Shown: positions 27,732 to 36,150, counted from the first letter of the stretch. The stretch is DNA of 64,000 nucleotides from Spirochaetales bacterium (GCA_016839055.1 JAEKNX010000005.1:248001-312000); one strand, 5' to 3'. The notes: generated from the sequence alone by a model not told the origin. Numbers and translations are program-made.

Positions 27732-29487
27732 TCTAACAATAAATGGAATACAAATGTCAGTTGAAAAAGGAACGACTATCCTTGATGCGGCTGCATTGAT
27801 AGGAGTGAAAATCCCTACATTATGTCACCTTCAGGGACAGCATCCGCTTGGAGCATGCAGGATTTGCGTTGTTGAGGTGGAAGGGGCTAAGGTCCTTATG
27901 CCGTCCTGTGCCACGCCGGTGACAATGGGAATGGTTGTTCAGACAAACAGCAGGAAGGTTCGTGAGGCGAGGACGCTTGTTGCGGAATTGCTTTTGAGCG
28001 AGCACGAAGGCAACTGTCAGTACTGTGACAGAAGCAGTGATTGTGAGCTTGAGGCCATTACTTCACTTCTTGGAATAAACAAACCGCTCTATATAGGAGA
28101 AAAACCTGAGAGCCGTTTCGACTACACGACTAAGGCGCTTATTCGCGACACCGGGAAGTGTATAAAATGCCGGCGGTGCGTCACCGTCTGTAACGAGATA
28201 CAGAAGGTGGGAGCGCTATTCCCTCAGAATCGCGGATATGAAACTGTCATAGGCCCGGCATTTACCCTGGATCTCGCCGACGTGCAATGTGTACAGTGTG
28301 GACAGTGTGCCGCCGTCTGCCCTGTCGGCGCCATTGTAGAACGCTCGAGTATAAGCGAAATATGGGATGCAATTGAAGATCCGACAAAACACGTTGTCGT
28401 ACAGACGGCGCCTGCAATCCGCGCGGCCCTCGGTGAATGCTTTGACTACGAACCCGGAACCCTCGTGACCGGTAAGATGGTCTCGGCGCTGCGGTTACTA
28501 GGTTTTAACGCCGTTTTTGATACGAACTTCGCAGCTGATCTGACTATTATGGAAGAAGGAACCGAACTGCTTACAAGACTGAAGAAGAAGCTTGTTGACG
28601 GTGAGGACATAGCACTCCCAATGTTCACCAGCTGTTCTCCCGGCTGGATTAACTACGCCGAGTATTTTCAGCCCGATTACCTCGATAATCTTTCAACCTG
28701 CAAGTCGCCTCAGCAGATGTTCGGGGCGGTAGCCAAGACCTACTATGCGGAAAAGATGGGAATAGATCCGAAAGACATCATAGTAGTGTCCGTCATGCCC
28801 TGTACCGCGAAAAAGTATGAGGCTGCAAGAGAAGAAATGGCTGACTCAGGCTTCACCGACGTTGATTATGTTCTCACAACTCGTGAGCTCGGAGGTATGA
28901 TTAAATCAACGGGAATAAACTTCAGGGAACTGCCTGACGGCGTAATGGATAATCCCCTCGGGCAGTCCACCGGCGCAGCCGACATTTTCGCCAACACCGG
29001 CGGAGTTATGGAGGCGGCAATCCGTACGGTTTATGAGCTGGTAACAGGCAGAGAAATTCCGTTTGAGAATCTCCATCTCACACCAGTTGCCGGACTCGAA
29101 GGCCTGAAGGAAGCAAGTCTGAAAATTGAGGGAACAGTAAAAGAATGGAGTTTTCTTGAGGGTGTCGAGCTAAGCGTTGCTGTAGCCCACGGTCTCGGAA
29201 ATGCCGCGGAAGTCTTCCGTAGACTGAAGGCGGATCCCGGCCGGTATCATTTTGTCGAAGTAATGACCTGTCCCGGCGGATGTATAGGCGGAGGAGGTCA
29301 ACCGAGATTTACCGATGATTCTACGAGGCTAAAACGTATGAAAGCAATTTATGCCGAAGATGAAGGTAAGCCGCTCAGGAAATCGCATCTGAATCCGTCA
29401 ATCGCAAAGATTTATGAAGAATATCTCATACAGCCGCTTGGAGAGAAATCTCATCATCTGCTTCATACACATTATACAAAAAAATAG
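27724..29487 (+). CDS. hydA: [FeFe]-hydrogenase catalytic subunit HydA
   Basis: A 587-residue group A [FeFe]-hydrogenase. The N-terminal [2Fe-2S] domain has Cys34, 45, 48 and 62. A His-ligated 4Fe-4S site follows (HEGNCQYCDRSSDC), then two ferredoxin clusters (CIKCRRCVTVC, CVQCGQCAAVC). The H-cluster ligands are Cys304 (TSCSPGW), Cys360 (MPCTAKK), Cys516 and Cys520 (CPGGCIGGGGQP). The small-subunit helix ends the chain (HLNPSIAKIYEEYL). It makes or consumes H2 with NAD(P)H, and possibly ferredoxin. Its start overlaps hydB by eight bases. The maturase gene hydE is about 33 kb downstream. Confidence 0.97.
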   Translation: MIDLTINGIQMSVEKGTTILDAAALIGVKIPTLCHLQGQHPLGACRICVVEVEGAKVLMPSCATPVTMGMVVQTNSRKVREARTLVAELLLSEHEGNCQYCDRSSDCELEAITSLLGINKPLYIGEKPESRFDYTTKALIRDTGKCIKCRRCVTVCNEIQKVGALFPQNRGYETVIGPAFTLDLADVQCVQCGQCAAVCPVGAIVERSSISEIWDAIEDPTKHVVVQTAPAIRAALGECFDYEPGTLVTGKMVSALRLLGFNAVFDTNFAADLTIMEEGTELLTRLKKKLVDGEDIALPMFTSCSPGWINYAEYFQPDYLDNLSTCKSPQQMFGAVAKTYYAEKMGIDPKDIIVVSVMPCTAKKYEAAREEMADSGFTDVDYVLTTRELGGMIKSTGINFRELPDGVMDNPLGQSTGAADIFANTGGVMEAAIRTVYELVTGREIPFENLHLTPVAGLEGLKEASLKIEGTVKEWSFLEGVELSVAVAHGLGNAAEVFRRLKADPGRYHFVEVMTCPGGCIGGGGQPRFTDDSTRLKRMKAIYAEDEGKPLRKSHLNPSIAKIYEEYLIQPLGEKSHHLLHTHYTKK

Positions 29488-29550
29488 TATATAGGTTATA
29501 ACATATGGTGTATGATAACGACAGAGTAATTAACGTAACCGGAGGTACAG

Positions 29551-29985
29551 ATGAATTTAGGTGAATTACTAAAAAAGAAAGGCACAGCGGTAGAGACAAT
29601 CAGTGCTGACGACAAGATTGGAGATGCTTTATTAAAGCTGAACGAGAAGCACATTGGTGCTCTGATGGTCGTTGATGCTAATGGCAGAGTTGAGGGTATT
29701 ATCAGCGAAAGAGACCTGCTGATGATTTGCTCCGATTGTGCTAAAGACCAGAAGGTTTCGGAGTTTATGACCGGTAAGGATAAGCTTCTGAGTCTTGGAT
29801 TAAAAGATTCACTTCAGAAGGCTATGCAAATCTTTACTGAGAAGAGAATCAGACATCTGCCGATTCTTGAAGGCGAGAAACTGGTTGGAATTATCTCAAT
29901 CGGTGATGCGGTAAAGGCACTCCTGGACGCTGTTGAGCTTGAGAACAAGTACCTTAAAGAATATATTATGGGACAGGATATTTAA
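29551..29985 (+). CDS. CBS-domain pair protein
   Basis: A 144-residue protein consisting of two CBS motifs (about residues 8-62 and 70-130; GALMVVDANGRVEGIISERDLL and HLPILEGEKLVGIISIGDA). CBS pairs bind adenine nucleotides or derivatives such as AMP, ATP or SAM. GGAGG precedes the ATG. It follows hydA by 63 bases without a terminator, and the first strong terminator comes after it. It may therefore be the last gene of the hydrogenase operon and link an adenylate signal to it, but a stand-alone role is equally possible. Confidence 0.85.
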   Translation: MNLGELLKKKGTAVETISADDKIGDALLKLNEKHIGALMVVDANGRVEGIISERDLLMICSDCAKDQKVSEFMTGKDKLLSLGLKDSLQKAMQIFTEKRIRHLPILEGEKLVGIISIGDAVKALLDAVELENKYLKEYIMGQDI

Positions 29986-30026
29986 TCAGCTGAAGACTCG
30001 CAGGATTATATTTTGAATCTAATAAA

Positions 30027-30056
30027 GGAGCCGGCTGTAAGGCCGGCTCTTTTTTG
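30027..30056 (+). terminator. Rho-independent terminator after the CBS gene
   Basis: An 8-base stem GAGCCGGC (30028-30035) / GCCGGCTC (30042-30049) with a 6-base loop is followed by six T. It closes the hydrogenase-CBS unit before the convergent kinase gene. Confidence 0.9.
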
Positions 30057-30116
30057 CAATTGGCTTTTGCATTCCGGACTGAAAGCCTGTTGTCAATAAG
30101 CCCATCCAGTTTCCTC

Positions 30117-32078
30117 TTAATCAACCTGCATGAGAAAGTCGTAAGCCTCATCATCAGCCTTCCTGGTGAAGGTCTTAAGACCGTCATCTGAAAGCTTCGC
30201 GAACTCGCCGAAGGTCGTGGAACTATAGGTGTCAATATCCCGATTGTGATTTATGTATGTAGTCTGATAGAAGGCCAGTCTCTTCTCGGTGTGAATACCT
30301 ATTTCGAGCATTTTCCCGGCGGCTTTCCGTATCAGTTTCAACTTGGTAAATAGATCTTCCTCCGAATCAACATTCCAGACCCCGAGAAATATTGGCTTTG
30401 AATCATTGTTGAGATCCCCTACAAACTCGCCTCTTAGAAGCCGGTCACGTTCGTTTCCGAGATAGGGGACGAAATCCAGATGTTCGGCAAGCTTACGATC
30501 TGAGGCGAGGAAATCTCCGGTTTCCGGGTCGAGGGTGAATATTATTACATTCTCAAGTGCCTGACCGTAGCTCTTCAGCAGCGCACCCTGATAATCGTCA
30601 TTAATGTTTGAAGTCTCAATTAAATGTTCTTTTCTGTTTTTTATTTCTACTGAAATTTCAAACAGCCATTTACGGAGAACTTCATTGTCAGACCTTAGTG
30701 AAAATATAAAATCCCTGAGCTTCTTATCATCATTCGTATCCTCAATAAATGCCAGTATAGTACGGTAAATAGTCCTGATGTTATGGTAATTACTGAACAT
30801 CAGAATTAAGTCAAAAAGAAATATCTCCATCTTGCGGAGCTGCCAGATGTAGGTTATGAAGTCAGTCCTGTCCTCGGCTTCAATCAGGTTGTAGTCTTCC
30901 CAGAGGTTCTTGAACTCATTAAACCGCCTGTTCATTCTCACAAAACGGCTGTCCATTTCATTCTTTGACTGTGAGAATTTAATCTTCCATCCGGTACCGC
31001 CATGGCCGCTTGAGATTGAAATATTCTCAGGACCGAATGCTGAATAAATTTGAAGGGTGCCCAGGCCCTCTCCGGACTTTCTGTCCTTAGTGGTTCTACC
31101 GACGAAAAGAGGAAAACCCTTGTCGTCAAGTTCCAGAAGATTATCTTTTATCCCTATCCCATTGTCTCTGATTGAAAGGATGATATCATCACCTCTCTCG
31201 GCAAGTGATATTTTTATAAACCCCTTGATGCCTCTTTCTTCAATCGCGTCCAGTGAGTTGGAGACGATGTTTACAAGGGCCCGTCCTATATTCTCATGAT
31301 ATCCCAGGACAACAGAGTTCTTCGTATTTATCTTGATCTGCAGGCAGCATTTTATAGGGGAGGCCTGAATGTATGCGACAATCCTCTCGAGGATAAGATC
31401 TTTCAGATTGACTTCGTGGAGGATCTTGCGGGAATCACGGAAGATATTAAGCATATTAATCAGGGTAGTTGTCTCACGGTTGATGTCTTCGACTAGCTTG
31501 TCACAGTTTTCCACCGAAAGGGTCTCAACCATGTGGGAGAGCAGGCGGACGAGCTTGCGGGCATCATGCCTTGTCTTGCCTATTTCGGCAGCCTTTGGAC
31601 TATTTTTCTGCCCGCTTATGCCTTTCTCTAGCAACCTCTCCTTGGAGGCATGGATATGATAGTAGACGAGATTCCTGTATACTATTGAATCGCCGAGCTT
31701 GAATCCCCTGGTCTGGAAAAACTCAAGGGTATCAGTCTGTTTCTCCCATAAGTAAAGATAGATCTCAGATTTGATCGGGACATTTTCCGCAAGATGGGTT
31801 AGAAACGCCTGTCCGATTCCGCGGCCTCGGCCGAATGGACTCGAAACAAGTTTGTATATATGAAAGTATTTCTGCTGTTTATCAGAGTAGACAAGAAGGT
31901 ATCCGAGAATCTCCCGTTCCTCCATCCAGACATAACTGTGATCATAGTCTTTTTCAATTCCGACATCACGGACATAGGGTGAAGGTATTATGAAGGTATC
32001 CATATTAAGCAGCGGATTCTTCTTTATCCTCGATTCAATTACCGGAGTAAGTTTAACAATTGAGTTTTTACTGGTCAT
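30117..32078 (-). CDS. GNAT acetyltransferase-histidine kinase fusion protein
   Basis: A 653-residue soluble protein with an unusual layout. Residues 1-145 form a GNAT acetyltransferase domain, with SPFGRGRGIGQAF matching the acetyl-CoA loop R-x-x-G-x-G. Residues 165-215 contain His171 in KTRHDARKLVRLL, placed like a phospho-acceptor histidine. Residues 262-370 form a GHKL ATPase with the N-box NIVSNSLDAIE, G1 IRDNGIGI and G2 SGEGLG. The C-terminal 280 residues are helical and unidentified. No receiver gene is adjacent. It runs divergently from the membrane-protein gene at 32208. GNAT-kinase fusions are rare, and the target of either activity is unknown. Confidence 0.8.
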   Translation of the reverse strand: MTSKNSIVKLTPVIESRIKKNPLLNMDTFIIPSPYVRDVGIEKDYDHSYVWMEEREILGYLLVYSDKQQKYFHIYKLVSSPFGRGRGIGQAFLTHLAENVPIKSEIYLYLWEKQTDTLEFFQTRGFKLGDSIVYRNLVYYHIHASKERLLEKGISGQKNSPKAAEIGKTRHDARKLVRLLSHMVETLSVENCDKLVEDINRETTTLINMLNIFRDSRKILHEVNLKDLILERIVAYIQASPIKCCLQIKINTKNSVVLGYHENIGRALVNIVSNSLDAIEERGIKGFIKISLAERGDDIILSIRDNGIGIKDNLLELDDKGFPLFVGRTTKDRKSGEGLGTLQIYSAFGPENISISSGHGGTGWKIKFSQSKNEMDSRFVRMNRRFNEFKNLWEDYNLIEAEDRTDFITYIWQLRKMEIFLFDLILMFSNYHNIRTIYRTILAFIEDTNDDKKLRDFIFSLRSDNEVLRKWLFEISVEIKNRKEHLIETSNINDDYQGALLKSYGQALENVIIFTLDPETGDFLASDRKLAEHLDFVPYLGNERDRLLRGEFVGDLNNDSKPIFLGVWNVDSEEDLFTKLKLIRKAAGKMLEIGIHTEKRLAFYQTTYINHNRDIDTYSSTTFGEFAKLSDDGLKTFTRKADDEAYDFLMQVD

Positions 32079-32095
32079 GAGTAATTCTATTTTGA

Positions 32096-32134
32096 ATATC
32101 GATATTTGACAAGAACAGTTTGTATATATATATT
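32096..32134 (+). promoter_or_regulatory. Promoter with ATATCGATAT operator-like palindrome
   Basis: ATATCGATAT at 32096-32105 directly abuts TTGACA (32106-32111), followed after 17 bases by TATATT (32129-32134). It drives the gene at 32208. The same palindrome stands in two copies upstream of the hydrogenase promoter, and both -35 boxes continue as TTGACAAG. Confidence 0.6.
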
Positions 32135-32207
32135 AACGATTCACATGCTTGTACATGGTATAAAACGTTCTTGACATCAGTCTCAACATAAATAATAGGG
32201 AAGTATA

Positions 32208-32945
32208 ATGACAAAAAAATCATTTTTTCTGCTCGCATTAGTGCTTGTAATATCTTCTGTATGTATGTTCATCCTGCATTATGCTGTTTTTCAGGATTTT
32301 CATCATATAATGATCTACACAATTCATGACCTGGCATTCCTGCCGCTTGAAGTCCTGCTTGTGAGTCTGGTCCTTCACCGGATTATAGATTCAATTCAGA
32401 AGAAACTCATGCTTAACAAGATGAATATGGCCATAGGAATGTTTTTCAGCGAATGCGGGACAGCTCTGCTGAAATCAGTAGTCCTTATGGATGACGATGA
32501 GAATGAGATCTCTGAGCATCTGCTGATAAAAAATAGCTGGGATAAGAATGATTACCGAAGGGCGCTCGTTCAGGTTGAAAAACTTGAAGGAAACCTCGAA
32601 ATGTCGACAGAGGCGCTTTCCTCTCTTTATCAGCTTCTCTCATCAAAGCGTGATTTTCTGTTGAGACTGCTGGAAAATCCGAACCTGCTTGAGCATGAAT
32701 GCTTTACAGATCTGCTCTGGGCTGTCTTTCATCTTACCGAAGAGCTCTCTGTCAGGCCGGATTACTCGATTCTGCCGGGTAACGATCTTAAGCATCTTGA
32801 GATAGATATAATGAGGGCATATAAACTGCTGGTCCGCGAATGGCTCAACTATATGAAGAAACTTCAGAAAGATTATCCCTATCTTTTTTCGATGGCTGTC
32901 CGGACAAATCCAATGGACAGGAACGCTGATCCTGTTTTTAAATAA
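32208..32945 (+). CDS. Small two-helix membrane protein of unknown function
   Basis: A 245-residue protein with two N-terminal transmembrane helices (about residues 5-27 and 38-60) joined by a short histidine-containing loop, then a cytoplasmic helical domain of about 180 residues. I do not recognise the family. It is divergent from the acetyltransferase-kinase gene across a 129-base promoter region that carries the ATATCGATAT palindrome. The short periplasmic loop (FQDFHHIMIYTIHD) could sense something. Co-regulation with the hydrogenase operon is inferred only from the shared palindrome. Confidence 0.75.
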   Translation: MTKKSFFLLALVLVISSVCMFILHYAVFQDFHHIMIYTIHDLAFLPLEVLLVSLVLHRIIDSIQKKLMLNKMNMAIGMFFSECGTALLKSVVLMDDDENEISEHLLIKNSWDKNDYRRALVQVEKLEGNLEMSTEALSSLYQLLSSKRDFLLRLLENPNLLEHECFTDLLWAVFHLTEELSVRPDYSILPGNDLKHLEIDIMRAYKLLVREWLNYMKKLQKDYPYLFSMAVRTNPMDRNADPVFK

Positions 32946-33013
32946 AAATATTTTCATTTTATAATTAGTAATCTTCCGTGATATAATTCACAAAATGTCA
33001 AAGGAGAAAAAAC

Positions 33014-33994
33014 ATGAAAAAAATTGTCATTGTATTTGTTCTGTTGCCTGCACTTGCTATTACCTTTCTATCTTGTGTTACAACCGCTGAGACTTCAGGA
33101 AAGATGGTTTCAGAACGCTCTGCAGAAAACACTCAGAAAATCAAGCCTCCGGTAATTAACAGTCCTCTGGATATCGATGAATGGGGAGGGGCCGATTCCT
33201 ATGGTTTCACCGGCGATAATGCGGATTCCAGATATTACAAGAACCCTGATTATTACAATCTCAGCGGCGCTCCCAATGTGACAATAATAGATGAGTTTGA
33301 AACCTATCAGCAGACATCGGAATGGTCCTGCGGTTGCTGCGCAGCTCTGATGGTACTCAATGAACTCGGTATTACCGGTTATACAGAATGGGATATAGCG
33401 CTGGCCATGGGGACATCACTTGATGAGGACACAGCAGGTGCCGAACCAGGATCAGCAGACAACTTTTATGAGTTTGGTACATCAGTAAAGAAGATGTATG
33501 ATTTCTTTAAAACTGTTCCCGGTGTGAAGATTGTTGAAACAAGTTACGTTGAGGACTATTCTGTAGAAGATCTCATTCCCGAAGGATCCACCAGTTTCAC
33601 ACCTAACAGCGCGGGAAACCTGCCCGGAAAAATCTCGTCGATGTCGCTTTATACTACCGAAAACAATGATCTGTCTGAAAATTGGGTCGATGATGCCGCT
33701 GATTCCTGGTTCGTAATGTGGCTCAGAAGCAACCTTGAAGCCGGCCGGCCGATCATGGTTGAATGGGGTGACTGGGACGGCCACTGGCAGACAATAATAG
33801 GGTATGACAGTAATGGTACTCCAGGAATAGGTGATGATATTCTGATTCTCGCTGACTCCTATGATACGTCTGACCACTGGCAGGATGGTTATTACTGCTA
33901 TCCGCTTGAAAGGTGGTTCTACATGTGGGCCGACAGAAATATAGCCCCAAAGCCCTTTCAGATTCAACCTTATATTATAATTGATCGGGAGTAA
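33014..33994 (+). CDS. Lipoprotein with papain-like (C39-type) peptidase domain
   Basis: A 326-residue exported protein. The lipobox TFLSC places the acylated cysteine at residue 21. The catalytic core follows the C39-like pattern: Gln100 and Cys106 in QQTSEWSCGCC, His in GHWQTIIGYD and Asp in ILADSYD. After a 75-residue linker rich in Asp, Gly and Tyr, the domain fills the rest of the chain. It likely cuts peptides or acts as an amidase at the cell surface or periplasm. It is not next to a peptide exporter, so a bacteriocin-leader protease role is unlikely. AAAGGAG precedes the ATG. Confidence 0.8.
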   Translation: MKKIVIVFVLLPALAITFLSCVTTAETSGKMVSERSAENTQKIKPPVINSPLDIDEWGGADSYGFTGDNADSRYYKNPDYYNLSGAPNVTIIDEFETYQQTSEWSCGCCAALMVLNELGITGYTEWDIALAMGTSLDEDTAGAEPGSADNFYEFGTSVKKMYDFFKTVPGVKIVETSYVEDYSVEDLIPEGSTSFTPNSAGNLPGKISSMSLYTTENNDLSENWVDDAADSWFVMWLRSNLEAGRPIMVEWGDWDGHWQTIIGYDSNGTPGIGDDILILADSYDTSDHWQDGYYCYPLERWFYMWADRNIAPKPFQIQPYIIIDRE

Positions 33995-34014
33995 TTTTTT
34001 CTTTCCATTTCATG

Positions 34015-34044
34015 CCTCTTGGTGTTATTTTTAATACCAAGAGG
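34015..34044 (+). promoter_or_regulatory. Hairpin sequestering the ribosome site of the DOMON gene
   Basis: CCTCTTGGT (34015-34023) pairs perfectly with ACCAAGAGG (34036-34044), and TTA/TAA extend the stem inward. The right arm contains AAGAGG, the ribosome site five bases before the ATG at 34050. No T-run follows, so this is not a normal terminator for the upstream lipoprotein gene. Confidence 0.55.
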
Positions 34045-34049
34045 TAGAT

Positions 34050-34547
34050 ATGAAAAAATTGATAATAGTCCTTTTATTAACCCTTCCTTTGTTTTACGCC
34101 GCGGCCGACGGCTGGAAAAATCAGAATATTAACGGTTATGATTTTAGCTGGCGTTTTATTGATGAAAATATTGAGGTGGAGCTTAGCTATCCAACGAAAG
34201 GCTGGATATCGGTAGGTTTTGATGCCGAAAACAAGATGGCCGGAGCAAATATTATAATAGGCACCGTTAAAGACGGAGAGCTTCTTATTGAGGATCACTT
34301 TGGAAACGGAATGTTTAAACATGCCGAAGACCTAAAGCTTGATGGAAATGATGATATTACAGAAGCAACAGGCCTGGAATCTCTGGATACAACAATATTG
34401 AAATTTACTATTCCGGCAGACTCGGGTGATAAAAACGATAAGGCTCTTGAAGAAGGCGGTACTTATAGAATAATCTTCGCCTCATCTAAGTCAGATGATA
34501 TAGGAAAAAAACACAGCAAGCGCGCAGGAGCCGATATTAAGCTCTGA
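34050..34547 (+). CDS. Secreted DOMON-domain protein
   Basis: A 165-residue protein with a signal peptide (about 1-19, ending LFYAAADG) and one DOMON domain. GWISVGFDAENKMAGANIIIG is the characteristic strand pair of that fold, which binds haem or sugars in redox proteins of the periplasm or surface. No haem-ligating partner domain or cytochrome b561 is fused or adjacent, so the ligand is undetermined. Its ribosome site lies inside a stable hairpin, suggesting translational control. Confidence 0.85.
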   Translation: MKKLIIVLLLTLPLFYAAADGWKNQNINGYDFSWRFIDENIEVELSYPTKGWISVGFDAENKMAGANIIIGTVKDGELLIEDHFGNGMFKHAEDLKLDGNDDITEATGLESLDTTILKFTIPADSGDKNDKALEEGGTYRIIFASSKSDDIGKKHSKRAGADIKL

Positions 34548-34573
34548 ACCATCACCTGATGCAGTTGCCGATT

Positions 34574-34882
34574 CTACCAGCCTTTCTCATCGGATGGCAG
34601 AACAGGAATAAACATTCGTCCGAATCTTGGTTTTGCCATCCAGTCGGCAACTGTTTCTCTCCATTTTGCATAGTGAGCCGTCTGCTTGTGAGCGTTAACC
34701 GCGGCTTCATCCTTATAGACTTCATAGAGGAAGAACAAGGCATCCTCATCATCTGATCTGCTTAAATCGAAACGTAGGTTGCCGGGCTCTTTCCTTGTGC
34801 TCAGGTGATTTTTCTCCGTTGCTATTATAAAGTCATCTACATTATCAGGTTTAACATACACTTCTACACAATACACTATCAT
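34574..34882 (-). CDS. ABM-family small monooxygenase (YgiN/LsrG-like)
   Basis: A 102-residue protein with the dimeric alpha/beta-barrel ABM fold. IVYCVEVYVKPDNVDDF, EPGNLRFDLSRS and FFLYEVYKDEAAVNAHK are typical, the last carrying the conserved E-x-Y and the helix with H-x-x-T-x-H. Members are quinol monooxygenases or autoinducer-2-degrading isomerases, and the substrate cannot be told from sequence. AGGAGCG precedes the ATG. It converges with the DOMON gene. Confidence 0.87.
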   Translation of the reverse strand: MIVYCVEVYVKPDNVDDFIIATEKNHLSTRKEPGNLRFDLSRSDDEDALFFLYEVYKDEAAVNAHKQTAHYAKWRETVADWMAKPRFGRMFIPVLPSDEKGW

Positions 34883-34903
34883 TATTCGCTCCTATAATAT
34901 TTT

Positions 34904-34932
34904 ATATTAACCAAAGGGCAGCAGGCTGTAAA
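34904..34932 (-). promoter_or_regulatory. Candidate promoter for the ABM gene
   Basis: On the minus strand TTTACA (34927-34932) and TAATAT (34904-34909) are 17 bases apart, and the -10 box lies 22 bases before the ATG. Confidence 0.5.
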
Positions 34933-34959
34933 TACCGTTGTTAATAAAGTAGCAATTAT

Positions 34960-35215
34960 GAATTTGACTGCAATTCCCCCGAATGTCGGCCCTTGCTGAC
35001 CCCAATACCATCAGAAAAAGGTTCGGAAGACCTCAATTTTTCCTGACGGCACCGGGGCCCCCAGCGGCGGCATACAAAGGCAGCCAAATTCAGAACTACT
35101 GACGTCCCGGAAGCGGGAATTAGAACTTTTCAACAGGCGGCAAAGAGGAATGATTTAGATATTTAGACATTTTAAAGATTATTCAGGGGCTTCCGGAGGT
35201 CAAAATTAGAATTGT
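34960..35215. other. Unexplained GC-rich, hairpin-rich intergenic block
   Basis: The 347 bases between the ABM and nuclease genes hold no convincing gene. The block is richer in G and C than other intergenic regions here. It contains an extended imperfect hairpin at about 35008-35052 (CCATCAG side with CTGACGG side) and a small TCCCG-GAAG-CGGGA hairpin near 35107. On the minus strand a frame of about 55 codons containing AAFVCRRWGPRCRQ is open but lacks a good start. It could be a non-coding RNA, a decayed gene or an interspersed repeat. Confidence 0.35.
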
Positions 35216-35229
35216 TGCAAATAAAGACT

Positions 35230-36150
35230 TCAGCCTCCGCAAAACCCGCAGGCTTTCCCTGTTTTGCCATTTGTATAATAGCCTTTTTTTGTGTTTCCAT
35301 AATATTTGCAGGAAGGGTTGTGCCTCGTTCCCGAGCCTGAGTTTATCCAGTAAAGGTATTCAGCCTCCGCCGGGTTTTGAGTATCAATAGCAGGGCGGGA
35401 TCTGAAATCAAATTCCGTGAAATTCCAATCGGTGATATCATATTCCGCCTCCAAGGCTGTTTCGATATCATCGGGCAGCTGATAATAAAAATCCAACCCG
35501 GTTATCTGCTCAACGCGATCGACGCTGACAGCATATTTCGTCAATGGATGTGCGCAGTCTTCATTGGGAAGAAAAAAGCCGATTGCTTTCTTATCAGGAC
35601 CCGATGCATCGAGGATTACCTTGAAAAAATAAGGGGGAACTGCAACTTCGTTTTCTCCGATAGTCTCCACAGGACCTGCCGCAATGACCGGCCCGGTTAC
35701 GATGTATACCGAGTCATATTCCCAGGCCCATGTTCTAACACATGATTCTAGTTCAAGCCAGATTCCGCGGTTAAAGGCAGGCAGCTGCGGGCAAATATTG
35801 CTTAAATAAAAAGATTCACTCATCGACTCCGCCGACATCTTTAAATCCGCTGCGGGAATAAGGTGCCCTCGGTCATAACCGGAGCCTTTGTAGTCAGAGA
35901 GTTCCGCCGAACCGGTTACAATTGCCGGATCAGGTTTGAAGCTGTCAATTCTTTTTGTAGTCCCGGTTAATTCTTCTCTGGTCAGCTCATAGGCCAGCCA
36001 CTGCGGCTGCTCCCACTGCTCGTTATATTCGAGAACAAACCAATTGTGATCTATTATCCTTGATGGATCACCGCCAGGAACTTCCAGACCAAAAGAAAAG
36101 GCCGAGATTGGAATTAGCATTAACAGAATAAATGTATTTACGCGTCTCAT
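35230..36150 (-). CDS. Secreted DNA/RNA non-specific endonuclease (NUC1 family)
   Basis: A 306-residue protein with a signal peptide (about 1-20). The active-site motif is YDRGHLIPAAD, the DRGH signature of beta-beta-alpha-metal nucleases; the histidine activates water and the Mg-binding Asn lies in the following helix (SNICPQLPAFNRGIW). After residue 262 comes a small Cys-containing module (YLYWINSGSGTRHNPSCKYY, ending CGFCGG) often attached to secreted nucleases. It probably degrades extracellular nucleic acid for nutrients or biofilm turnover. It stands alone as a transcription unit. Confidence 0.9.
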   Translation of the reverse strand: MRRVNTFILLMLIPISAFSFGLEVPGGDPSRIIDHNWFVLEYNEQWEQPQWLAYELTREELTGTTKRIDSFKPDPAIVTGSAELSDYKGSGYDRGHLIPAADLKMSAESMSESFYLSNICPQLPAFNRGIWLELESCVRTWAWEYDSVYIVTGPVIAAGPVETIGENEVAVPPYFFKVILDASGPDKKAIGFFLPNEDCAHPLTKYAVSVDRVEQITGLDFYYQLPDDIETALEAEYDITDWNFTEFDFRSRPAIDTQNPAEAEYLYWINSGSGTRHNPSCKYYGNTKKGYYTNGKTGKACGFCGG

